Source: Burkholderia sp.
Lineage (GTDB): Bacteria; Pseudomonadota; Gammaproteobacteria; Burkholderiales; Burkholderiaceae
Direction of reading: 5' to 3'
NCBI GenBank assembly: GCA_028292565.1
Contig: JAQGMD010000126.1
Coordinates: forward strand, 1-10,354
Length of the DNA: 10,354 bases
Shown here: piece after piece, positions 1 through 10,354 of the stretch
Layout: each line of letters starts with the position of its first letter
How positions within the stretch are numbered: the first letter of the stretch is position 1
Notes under the pieces: model-generated
The model's input: only the letters and a program-made list of their open reading frames with translations
Databases searched by the model: none
What the model was told of the DNA's origin: nothing
Made by a program: the position numbers and the translations under genes

Positions 1-1
1 C

Positions 2-4873
<4,872 letters not shown>

Positions 4874-4878
4874 TGGCT

Positions 4879-4900
4879 GGAGCGCGCGAAGCGCGCCTCC
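4879..4900 (+). terminator. Weak GC hairpin just after the kinase stop codon
   Basis: Six bases after the kinase stop codon a GC-rich imperfect hairpin can form: four outer base pairs, one bulged base, five inner base pairs and a GAA loop. No T-tract follows on the plus strand (it continues CTCTGACG). It is therefore at best a poor intrinsic terminator, or a 3' mRNA end structure. Confidence 0.3.
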
Positions 4901-4985
4901 CTCTGACGTATGTATGCAACCCTTGATGCAGATGACCTCAACGAGCGTGTAACTTCTAACGACTGGAGTTCTGGAGGAAGAATTG

Positions 4986-5010
4986 TCAGGCCGTGGAGTA
5001 TACGGCCTGA
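4986..5010. terminator. Perfect 9-bp hairpin between the convergent kinase and regulator genes
   Basis: TCAGGCCGT pairs with ACGGCCTGA around a 7-base loop. It lies 112 bases past the kinase stop and 60 bases past the regulator stop, which is read from the other strand. Neither side has a clean T-run; the minus strand continues CAATTCTTCC, which is only mildly U-rich. The location between convergent genes fits a weak bidirectional terminator, but a structured transcript element is also possible. Confidence 0.4.
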
Positions 5011-5070
5011 GAAAGGCTGACGATGGAAGAAACGGAACTTAACGAACTACGTAAGGCAAGTACAGATGAA

Positions 5071-5832
5071 TCACGCTGTGGCGAGCAGTAACGTGTCATT
5101 GAAGCCGGCATCCGGTTCGCGTGCGCTCGACGTGGCTGTGCGTCCCAAGACGGCATCGTCCACAAGTTCGAGACGATATCCCTTCGTGTAAGCGGCCCGG
5201 ATGCGCACGCCCCGCTCCGCACTCAGGTTCAGTTTCTTCCGCAGCATGTAGACGTGCTGCTCGATAGTGCGATTAGCGATTCCGCTCTCGACACCCCAGA
5301 TCATTGCACTGATAGTTTCGCGTGACAAGTAGACGCCGGGGCAGGAGAAGAACAACCATGCCATTGCAAACTCGCGTGGCGTCAGGTCGACCGGTACTCC
5401 CCTGTCAAGCAAGCGGCACGCGCCGCGATCAAGCGCAAACCCGAGCAGCTTGACGGTGCAACGTACCGATGTTTTATGGTAGCGGCGGAGCACCGCATGG
5501 AGGCGGGCAACCAATTCGACGGGATCGACCGGACGGCGGATGAAATCATCGGCTCCCGCATCGAGTGCAAGCGCTATCTGACTTCCACTTGATTCGGGTG
5601 ACATCAGCACGAGCGGCGCTGTTTCGCCGGTGCGGCAACCCAACCAGGAATAAAAGCTCTTTTCGTCCAGGAATTGCGTGTCGACCAGGACCAGGTCAAA
5701 AGTATGGCGACGCAGCGTGAGGAGCAGAGAGGTTTCGTTCAGGAAGCGTTCACAGACGAACCCTGCACGCTCCAGCGCCTCTTGAACCTGATCGAACGCC
5801 TCGTCAGAACGAATGTAACATGCAGTACGCAT
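5071..5832 (-). CDS. OmpR/PhoB-type winged-helix regulator with degenerate receiver
   Basis: This is a 253-residue DNA-binding transcription regulator. The receiver-like domain at about 1-115 keeps a candidate phospho-acceptor D51 (LVLVDTQF) and S78. The acidic pair normally following strand 1 is replaced (CYIRSDEA leaves only D10), and the invariant Lys of the KP motif is Arg (R100 in FIRRP). A winged-helix domain covers about 128-222, with LTPREF at 150-155, recognition helix NRTIEQHVYMLRKKL near 187-201 and wing motif TKGYRL at 216-221. A tail of about 30 residues follows. The ATG at 5832 is supported by GGGAG six bases upstream. No kinase gene directly pairs with it, but the hybrid kinase lies convergent next door, so a link is possible but unproven. 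The missing pocket residues suggest that activity may not depend on standard phosphorylation. The family call is secure; the regulon is unknown. Confidence 0.92.
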   Translation of the reverse strand: MRTACYIRSDEAFDQVQEALERAGFVCERFLNETSLLLTLRRHTFDLVLVDTQFLDEKSFYSWLGCRTGETAPLVLMSPESSGSQIALALDAGADDFIRRPVDPVELVARLHAVLRRYHKTSVRCTVKLLGFALDRGACRLLDRGVPVDLTPREFAMAWLFFSCPGVYLSRETISAMIWGVESGIANRTIEQHVYMLRKKLNLSAERGVRIRAAYTKGYRLELVDDAVLGRTATSSAREPDAGFNDTLLLATA

Positions 5833-5995
5833 ATGCTTCTCCCGGAAAACACTTTAGACGACTTCAAAAGTTAGCCTCCGATGGCGCTTACCGTGGGTGG
5901 AGCGAAAACCTATCCTGAATGCCACCAGTAAACGCACTGCATTTCACGCATTTGTTTTGTCCGTTTGATTTCCTTCGGTGCGTTTTGTACGTATC

Positions 5996-6024
5996 AATAT
6001 AAACGTTTTATTGGCATAGTTCAA
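5996..6024 (-). promoter_or_regulatory. Candidate sigma70-like promoter for the winged-helix regulator
   Basis: Read on the minus strand, TTGAAC (6019-6024) and TATATT (5996-6001) are separated by exactly 17 bases. They match the consensus boxes at 4/6 and 5/6 positions. The stretch is AT-rich within a GC-rich genome and points toward the regulator gene. A start near 5988 would give a leader of about 155 bases. This is a sequence-based prediction only. Confidence 0.45.
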
Positions 6025-6044
6025 TATGTTTTATCGTCATATTG
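6022..6044. promoter_or_regulatory. Inverted repeat CAATATG-N9-CATATTG, possible operator
   Basis: A perfect 7-bp inverted repeat with a 9-base spacer overlaps the -35 box of the candidate promoter at 5996-6024. It is flanked by TTGGCA (6011-6016) and TGGCAA (6045-6050), which nearly extend the symmetry. The geometry fits a dimeric repressor or autoregulatory site. No particular protein can be assigned. Confidence 0.35.
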
Positions 6045-6082
6045 TGGCAATAAAGATAAGGTGCGCGATGGGTATGAGCCCG

Positions 6083-6103
6083 AAAAACGGCCATTAGCCG
6101 GCC
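6083..6103 (-). terminator. Weak intrinsic terminator at the end of the MFS gene
   Basis: On the minus strand a short GC stem (CGGC/GCCG, loop TAATG) overlapping the transporter's stop codon is followed directly by TTTTT (complement of 6083-6087). The stem is only 4 bp, so termination would be inefficient. Confidence 0.3.
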
Positions 6104-7314
6104 ACCTTGTACTTCAGGCGACGGGTAAAGTTAAGTGCGACCGCGAGCATGCCTAATGCACCGACAACGATCACTGTGGAAGTGCCGGCGCGCTCGACCA
6201 TGAAGCCGGCGATACCGACGCCGGCCGACTGGCCGAGGAAATAGCAGCAGGCGAACGCCGATACCGCGGCTCCCCTGCGCTCCGGCGCCATCTGCGTTGC
6301 ATTCGTCTGCAGGGTGTTGTGCAGGCTGTAGAAACCGAGCCCCGCAAAGAAGCAACCGGGGATGGCCAGCCACCATACCGGGGCCATGCCGACTGCGAGC
6401 AAGGCTGCAGCAACGAGGAGTCCACCCCACAGCACGAGGCCAGCTTCGCCGAGGCGGCGCACCAGCGGCCCGGATGTCGCCGCAAAAAACAGCCCGCCGA
6501 GACCATACAGCATCACCATCGCCCCCGAGGCGGTGAGCGACATGCCGAATGTGCGGTGCAGGTGGGATGCAATAAACGCAAACGCGCCGTAGAGGAAAGC
6601 GCCTTCCAGCGCGACGGTGGCCAGCACCATCCGCGCCCACGGCTTCGCCAACACCTGACGGAATTCGCCGACCATGCGCGGGATCGTCGCGCCTTCCGCC
6701 TTGTGTACTACCCGCGCATGTGGCGGTAGCCGGCGATTCAACATCAGCAGCACGACGCCGATCAGCAGAAACAGCAGTGCGATTCCGACGAACGGGATTC
6801 GCCAGCCGAGCTTGTCGCCCGCCAGGCCGCCGAGGAAGCCACCCATCGACAGCCCGAGTATGTGGCCGATCAGGAAACGCGCCAGCACAGGCTGACGCTT
6901 TTGATACGGCACGACGTCGCCGATCCAGGCCATCGACAACGGAATAAGCGCTCCGGCCGTAGCGCCCGCCAGCAACCGCGCCACCAACAGCAATCCGAAG
7001 TCCGGGGCGATGGCGCAAAGTACAGCCGTGACAGCCGACGCAATACTCGCGCACGCCACAACGAGATACTTTCCAAAGCGGTCGCCCAATGGACCGAACA
7101 CCAGCTGGCAGAAGCCATAGGCCACCGCGAAAAAAGTGATGACATTCGACGCATCGCCTAGCGATACGCCAAATTCGCTGGCAAGACTGGGAAGCAAAGG
7201 GTCTGTCACTCGTGCGGAGAGTGCGCTGGTAAAGGCGGCCAAAGCAAGCAGTGGAACAGCAACGAGTGGTATGGGGGATTGTAATTCTGTAGCGGAGTCT
7301 GTTGCGCGGTTCAT
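6094..7314 (-). CDS. Major facilitator superfamily transporter (DHA1-like)
   Basis: This is a 406-residue inner-membrane secondary transporter, the usual length for a 12-helix MFS protein. Hydrophobic segments run throughout, starting at about 15-35. The early TDPLLPSLASEF stretch (37-48) and loop 2-3 motif A, GPLGDRFGK (74-82), are typical of drug/metabolite proton antiporters. A basic cytoplasmic central loop at about 193-228 separates the two halves. The substrate cannot be read from sequence. The start is the ATG at 7314: an in-frame TAG lies immediately upstream, so no longer start exists, yet no good Shine-Dalgarno precedes it, which implies weak or unusual initiation. The gene is separated from the upstream hemerythrin gene by 206 bp containing a strong hairpin, so it is probably transcribed on its own. 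The competing minus-strand frame at 6131-7054 is a GC-driven shadow. Confidence 0.92.
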   Translation of the reverse strand: MNRATDSATELQSPIPLVAVPLLALAAFTSALSARVTDPLLPSLASEFGVSLGDASNVITFFAVAYGFCQLVFGPLGDRFGKYLVVACASIASAVTAVLCAIAPDFGLLLVARLLAGATAGALIPLSMAWIGDVVPYQKRQPVLARFLIGHILGLSMGGFLGGLAGDKLGWRIPFVGIALLFLLIGVVLLMLNRRLPPHARVVHKAEGATIPRMVGEFRQVLAKPWARMVLATVALEGAFLYGAFAFIASHLHRTFGMSLTASGAMVMLYGLGGLFFAATSGPLVRRLGEAGLVLWGGLLVAAALLAVGMAPVWWLAIPGCFFAGLGFYSLHNTLQTNATQMAPERRGAAVSAFACCYFLGQSAGVGIAGFMVERAGTSTVIVVGALGMLAVALNFTRRLKYKVAG

Positions 7315-7450
7315 CTAAGCTAGTGAGGACGGTGCCTCGGGGTTGATGTTTTTGTTTTTGTCCGGGTAGAGCATCCCTGTAGTCCGCTCGGAGACTGAAC
7401 GATCGCTATTCTATCGAAGATCGTCGCCTGCCGTATATCGCACCCGCAGG

Positions 7451-7483
7451 CGCCATCCTCGGCCTGCAGTGCCGAGGATGGCG
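7451..7483. terminator. Perfect 13-bp stem hairpin between the hemerythrin and MFS genes
   Basis: CGCCATCCTCGGC (7451-7463) pairs perfectly with 7471-7483 around the loop CTGCAGT. It sits 37 bases past the hemerythrin stop codon on the minus strand. No T-run follows on either strand. It is therefore a non-canonical terminator, an mRNA 3'-end stabiliser, or a dispersed intergenic palindrome. Confidence 0.45.
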
Positions 7484-7520
7484 GCTTGTGAAAGGAATGG
7501 AGATCCGGATGGCACCGGCG

Positions 7521-8129
7521 TTAATGCTGCGTTGAACGGCCAAATGCACGCTTGGCAAGGTAAGTTCCGGCCAGCAGAGCGCCCGCAGCCATTACCATGG
7601 TGCTCGCAGGCATGCCGCGTACTGTACTCATCGCCATTTCGCCTGCATGCGGCGCCATCAATTCCACACGACGCCGGGTCATTTGCGCGCCAAGCTCGCC
7701 GAGGCGCTCTCCCATCAAACGTTCGGCGTCGGGCAACAGCGTCGTCTCTTCATCCGCCACGTGATGCAGCACATCACGCATCAACTCCATGAACGTCTGG
7801 TCATACGCCGGATCGGTCGCTTCCATCGCTCGCAGTTCCGCGATCAACCGGCGCATTTCGTTATGCTCGGGGATGCTCTTGCTGACGACAGGACTATCGG
7901 CGGCAAAAGATTGCATTGCGGGGTAGAAAATCTCTTCTTCCAGCTGTGCATGAATCTCCAGGGAAAGACAGGCGGAGCTGACCAGTGCCTGCTTGGTTTG
8001 CCGGCTCGCGTTCATTTCATATTGGTGGAATGTCGTCAGAACGTGCGAGTGGTCCATCCGGATCATGTTCGTAACCGATGGCGAGATGGAACTGACCAGG
8101 GATTTCAAATTCGATGCGGCTTTCATCAT
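7521..8129 (-). CDS. Hemerythrin-like HHE-domain protein with C-terminal membrane anchor
   Basis: This is a 202-residue protein with a four-helix di-iron-type fold expected to bind oxygen, NO or iron, or to sense them. Candidate metal ligands are H27 (MDHSH), H60 and E64 (HAQLEEE), H89 (PEHNEM), and H123 with E127/E128 (HHVADEE), the normal spacing for the family. The segment at about 176-192 (STMVMAAGALLAGTYLA) is hydrophobic and followed by KRAFG, suggesting a tail anchor in the inner membrane with the iron domain in the cytoplasm. The start is the ATG at 8129 (MMKAASN), chosen because AGGAG lies six bases upstream; the open frame extends to 8219, but that extension has no such site. The 194-bp gap to the next gene holds only that gene's terminator, a GCGCCGCGGCGC palindrome at 8201-8212 and no clear promoter. 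The family call is secure; the role is unknown. Confidence 0.9.
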   Translation of the reverse strand: MMKAASNLKSLVSSISPSVTNMIRMDHSHVLTTFHQYEMNASRQTKQALVSSACLSLEIHAQLEEEIFYPAMQSFAADSPVVSKSIPEHNEMRRLIAELRAMEATDPAYDQTFMELMRDVLHHVADEETTLLPDAERLMGERLGELGAQMTRRRVELMAPHAGEMAMSTVRGMPASTMVMAAGALLAGTYLAKRAFGRSTQH

Positions 8130-8270
8130 GTGCGTCTCCTGTAGTAACTCGGGAAAGAACCTCATACACGAGCAAACAACGTGCCATTCGAGCCCGGCTC
8201 GCGCCGCGGCGCTGCGCACTCCGGGCCGTGCGTCAGGACTACCTTCCTTCGGAAAACTTTACATGTTCAC

Positions 8271-8302
8271 CAATAAAAAGCGGGCCCCGCAGGGCCCGCT
8301 TT
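8271..8302 (-). terminator. Strong rho-independent terminator of the SGNH lipoprotein gene
   Basis: An 11-bp perfect stem (8277-8287 with 8292-8302, AAAGCGGGCCC/GGGCCCGCTTT) closes a 4-base loop. On the minus strand it runs into TTTTTATTG, a proper U-tract. It ends 21 bases beyond the SGNH gene stop codon. On the plus strand only TTT follows. Confidence 0.9.
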
Positions 8303-8323
8303 CGTAGCGCGTGTGTCTTCAGA

Positions 8324-9070
8324 TTATGGATTGACCTTCGTTGAAAATACCTGCGCGGCGTATTTTCCTTTCAGCTCATACACGGCCTCGGTAGGATGCA
8401 ATCCATCCGGGACAATCTCGGAAACCGGCCGGCCGTTCAAATAGCTCGTCAGATATTGGTACTGATCGATGAGCTTGGTGCCTTCCTCCGCCGCCACTTC
8501 CCTCATTGCCTGGACGTATGGGAGAAGACCATCGGGAACGATCGGATTCGGCGTTTCGAGGATGGCTTCCTTGCGGGCAGCTTTCGCCTTCCTCACGAGT
8601 TGCCTCAGGCATTCCTTGTAGCTTGACACGCTGTCGGTGTTGCGGTCATTGATAGCATGGTTGACGATCAACCACCTGCCCTTGAGCGCAGTCAGTTGCT
8701 GGTCCCACGGCGGATGTCCGTCTGTACCGGCGAGCAGCTGACATGCGGTCGTACCGCTCTTGCCTTCATTGGCCACTTGGTAGCCCGGCGATCCGGATTC
8801 GGCGTTCAGCGCGTTGACAAAGGCAGTCGGAGCAGGGACGCTGACCCGGTCGCCCGTGGTGCTATTGGTGCTATTGGTCTTCCAGCCCCACACCGTGGAG
8901 TCACCATAGTACTCAACGAGACCGCCAGTCTTCGGCGTGGTTGTTCCCCCACCCGATGTGCCGGTTGACCCGCCGACCGGCGTCTGCTGTGTGCCTACGT
9001 CCGAACCTCCGCCGCCGCATGCGGCAAGCGTGAGCGCCAGGATAAGTATTGAAGGATAAGTTATGCGCAT
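8324..9070 (-). CDS. SGNH/GDSL-family hydrolase lipoprotein
   Basis: This is a 248-residue secreted lipoprotein. Signal peptide 1-17 ends in lipobox LAA-C18, followed by a Gly/Ser/Thr-rich linker to about residue 50. Catalytic blocks can be seen in order: GDS with nucleophile S58, N101-E-G103 (block II), N141-D (block III) and D222-G-L-H225 (block V). The enzyme should therefore be an esterase or acylhydrolase at the periplasmic face or outer membrane; glycan deacetylation or lipid-ester cleavage are options the sequence does not decide. The chosen start, ATG 9070, has GGGAG nine bases upstream and gives a standard lipoprotein signal. The ATG at 9100 would add ten residues ahead of it and is less likely. 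Cysteines C110 and C154 could form a disulfide. The gene is transcribed divergently from the lipoprotein at 9735 and ends in the terminator at 8271-8302. Confidence 0.88.
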   Translation of the reverse strand: MRITYPSILILALTLAACGGGGSDVGTQQTPVGGSTGTSGGGTTTPKTGGLVEYYGDSTVWGWKTNSTNSTTGDRVSVPAPTAFVNALNAESGSPGYQVANEGKSGTTACQLLAGTDGHPPWDQQLTALKGRWLIVNHAINDRNTDSVSSYKECLRQLVRKAKAARKEAILETPNPIVPDGLLPYVQAMREVAAEEGTKLIDQYQYLTSYLNGRPVSEIVPDGLHPTEAVYELKGKYAAQVFSTKVNP

Positions 9071-9480
9071 CAACGAGAACTCCCATAAGTAAAAAATCAT
9101 TTGTAGAGCAGTGTCGGCGACCGTTTTTTCTTCGTGCCTGTTTTGGATACCGCATTGTTTATGTGCGGCGCCCCGACGTTTCCTGCGAGGATTGCTGATA
9201 CTAAGATTTCTTGGACGATACCAATTTGTCTCAGATTAAAGAAACCGAAGGTTCATTTTCGTGTTTAACTTTTCTCTGCTCAATGGACATGACCGGCGTT
9301 ACGTTTGTTCCATATGGACATTTGCGAATCAGCAAAGCGTCGCCTGAATTTCGCACCGGCTTGCATTGAGTCAGAGTGTCGATACGTCGGGACGGGTATG
9401 GTCTGATGCCACGTTAAAGATCCTCTCGCACAACGAAAAAGTTCTGGCTCCGTACAAATGCGGATCAAGATTTTTTAACG

Positions 9481-9496
9481 TTTGAGCCAGCTCAAA
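9481..9496. promoter_or_regulatory. 16-bp perfect dyad TTTGAGC-CA-GCTCAAA, possible operator
   Basis: Seven-base arms separated by two bases form a compact operator-like palindrome 238 bp upstream of the plus-strand lipoprotein gene. It follows a T-run (TTTTTTAA, 9471-9478). The size and symmetry fit a dimeric helix-turn-helix regulator, but no regulator can be named. The two-base centre is too short for a normal RNA hairpin loop, which favours a DNA site. Confidence 0.35.
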
Positions 9497-9573
9497 TGGA
9501 AATGCCATACGAGAAGGTGAATCCTTGAGTCATCGCAAAAGTATCCGCTGATCAAGTCAGTATAGTGACCGTG

Positions 9574-9601
9574 AATCAACAGTCCATGTGACTAGTTGAT
9601 T
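9574..9601. promoter_or_regulatory. 11-bp hairpin with a single bulge in the lipoprotein upstream region
   Basis: AATCAAC-AGTC pairs with GACT-(A)-GTTGATT around the loop CATGT, giving eleven base pairs interrupted only by bulged A9594. It begins eight bases after the -10-like TATAGT (9561-9566), so a transcript from there would start almost at the stem. No T-run follows on either strand, which argues against a terminator. It may be a 5' stem that stabilises the mRNA or a regulator site. Confidence 0.35.
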
Positions 9602-9734
9602 TAAAGACGGATGGGTTTTCGTGCGCTATACGCCGGACGAGAAGTCGCAATAAAGCCGACGATTGTCCGAGACCCATTGCTTCTACAAGCATTACCTAAT
9701 TTCTTGGCTCACACTTACAGAGAGGATCCTTAAA

Positions 9735-10354
9735 ATGTTCAAACAGAAAAACGCTCTTATCGCAGTCGCGGTCACAGTACTACTCGCAGCTTGCGGCGGC
9801 GGCGGCGGCGGCTCCGACAGCTCAGCAGCACCCGCGAACACCACACCGGGCGGCGGTGGCGCCACGAACACTGCACCTGTAGTGGTTGCAGACAAAGACC
9901 TGGCTGGCCAATTGACTCTCTCCCAAGTCATTTCAAATGGCGTAGGTTATCCGCTGGATTCGTTTGAAGCGAAAACTACCGGCAATCAAGGTCTGTACGG
10001 GCAGGAGCAGGGAGCATCCGGCTCACCTCTCAGAACATTCGGCATCAAGTTTTTGCCGGAGCAAACCCCGACAACGGGCGCATCGGGCAATGGACACGTT
10101 GCGATCGAAGTCATGGATCCCGCAGCCGGCACGCCGCGTAAATTCCAGGTCGCCATCGACCGCGTCGATTACAAGGTCAGCACCACCAGCGCCAATACGT
10201 TTGAAGCCACGGTGCCTTCATCTGCCAAGACGTACGTGAGTGTGAAGAGCGCAGGCGGAACTGCAGACGTCGTTCTGGATACTCTGCCAGCCGGAACGGT
10301 AACTGTTGCGACGGGTTATACCGATGATCCAAGCTTCCGCGGCCTGGTGATTGA
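9735..10354 (+). CDS. Glycine-rich lipoprotein of unknown function (3' end outside window)
   Basis: The reading frame is open from ATG 9735 to the window edge (206 codons, no stop). AGAGGA lies eight bases upstream of the ATG. MFKQKN plus a hydrophobic stretch leads to lipobox LAA-C20, so this is an exported lipoprotein. Gly at +2 suggests outer-membrane sorting. Residues 21-26 are six glycines from a pure GGC run (9795-9812), followed by a Ser/Ala/Pro/Gly/Thr linker to about residue 48. The rest is a soluble domain rich in short beta-prone stretches (HVAIEVMD, KFQVAIDRVDYKV, TYVSVKSAG, TVTVATGY), which reads like an extracellular beta-sandwich. I do not recognise a family. Its signal and linker resemble those of the divergent SGNH lipoprotein, but the mature domains do not look related. 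The coding call is strong; the function is unassigned. Confidence 0.85.
   Translation, partial: MFKQKNALIAVAVTVLLAACGGGGGGSDSSAAPANTTPGGGGATNTAPVVVADKDLAGQLTLSQVISNGVGYPLDSFEAKTTGNQGLYGQEQGASGSPLRTFGIKFLPEQTPTTGASGNGHVAIEVMDPAAGTPRKFQVAIDRVDYKVSTTSANTFEATVPSSAKTYVSVKSAGGTADVVLDTLPAGTVTVATGYTDDPSFRGLVI

Larger units (their letters stand above)
9071..9734. other. 664-bp divergent intergenic region between two lipoprotein genes
   Basis: No convincing coding frame exists here: the 62-codon minus frame at 9280-9468 and the 28-codon plus frame from 9283 both lack ribosome binding sites and recognisable content. The region is visibly more AT-rich than the flanking genes. It contains a 10-bp palindrome TCCATATGGA at 9309-9318, a direct repeat ATGGACAT (9283-9290 and 9314-9321), and the two dyads annotated separately at 9481 and 9574. 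It must hold promoters for both genes, but I find no paired -35/-10 boxes of good quality. TATAGT at 9561-9566 is the best -10-like element on the plus strand. Confidence 0.7.

Noticed and set aside
5965..6156. 63-codon plus-strand frame in the regulator/MFS gap
   Set aside because: No Shine-Dalgarno, non-ATG start, runs into the MFS 3' end on the opposite strand, and overlaps the predicted promoter.
6131..7054. 307-codon alternative minus-strand frame inside the MFS gene
   Set aside because: Arg/Gly/Ala-rich product without domains; the overlapping frame encodes a complete 12-helix transporter.
7469..8344. Plus-strand frames opposite the hemerythrin gene and its upstream region
   Set aside because: Shadows of the minus-strand gene, which has candidate metal ligands and a well-placed AGGAG.
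9280..9468. 62-codon minus-strand frame in the divergent intergenic region
   Set aside because: No ribosome binding site before its ATG and no similarity I recognise; composition like non-coding DNA.

Overview
The window looks like chromosomal DNA of a GC-rich betaproteobacterium, most plausibly Burkholderiales (Burkholderia sensu lato). That placement is an inference from codon bias, the glycine-rich 'LAAC-GGGG' lipoproteins and the gene mix; no rRNA or other marker gene is present. I see no insertion sequence, tRNA, CRISPR array or phage gene.

Layout. (1) 2-4873, plus strand: the 3' part of a giant soluble hybrid histidine kinase. It opens inside a tandem array of 92-residue HAMP plus HAMP-like units (seven full copies and a terminal HAMP), followed by GAF, coiled coil, HisKA, HATPase and three receiver domains. 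The poly-HAMP part resembles that of fungal group III (Nik1/Os-1) kinases. (2) 4874-5070: a short intergenic stretch with two hairpins. (3) 5071-5832, minus: an OmpR-type winged-helix regulator with a degenerate receiver, convergent with the kinase gene. A candidate sigma70-like promoter overlaps an inverted repeat about 165-190 bp upstream. (4) 6094-7314, minus: an MFS drug/metabolite exporter-type transporter. (5) 7521-8129, minus: a hemerythrin-domain protein with a C-terminal membrane anchor. A 13-bp perfect hairpin lies between it and the transporter. (6) 8324-9070, minus: an SGNH/GDSL hydrolase lipoprotein ending in a textbook terminator at 8271-8302. (7) 9071-9734: a 664-bp divergent intergenic region with two notable dyads. 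(8) 9735 to the right edge, plus: an unrecognised glycine-rich lipoprotein, cut by the window end.

The genes do not form one operon. Spacings of about 195-260 bp and hairpins between the minus-strand genes suggest separate units. The kinase and the adjacent regulator are the only pair with an obvious possible functional link, and the regulator's receiver lacks most of the usual phosphorylation pocket. The kinase shows no Hpt domain in the visible part, so a classical multistep relay would need a partner encoded elsewhere. The most interesting feature is the poly-HAMP array: its units are nearly identical, and two positions covary across every repeat boundary.
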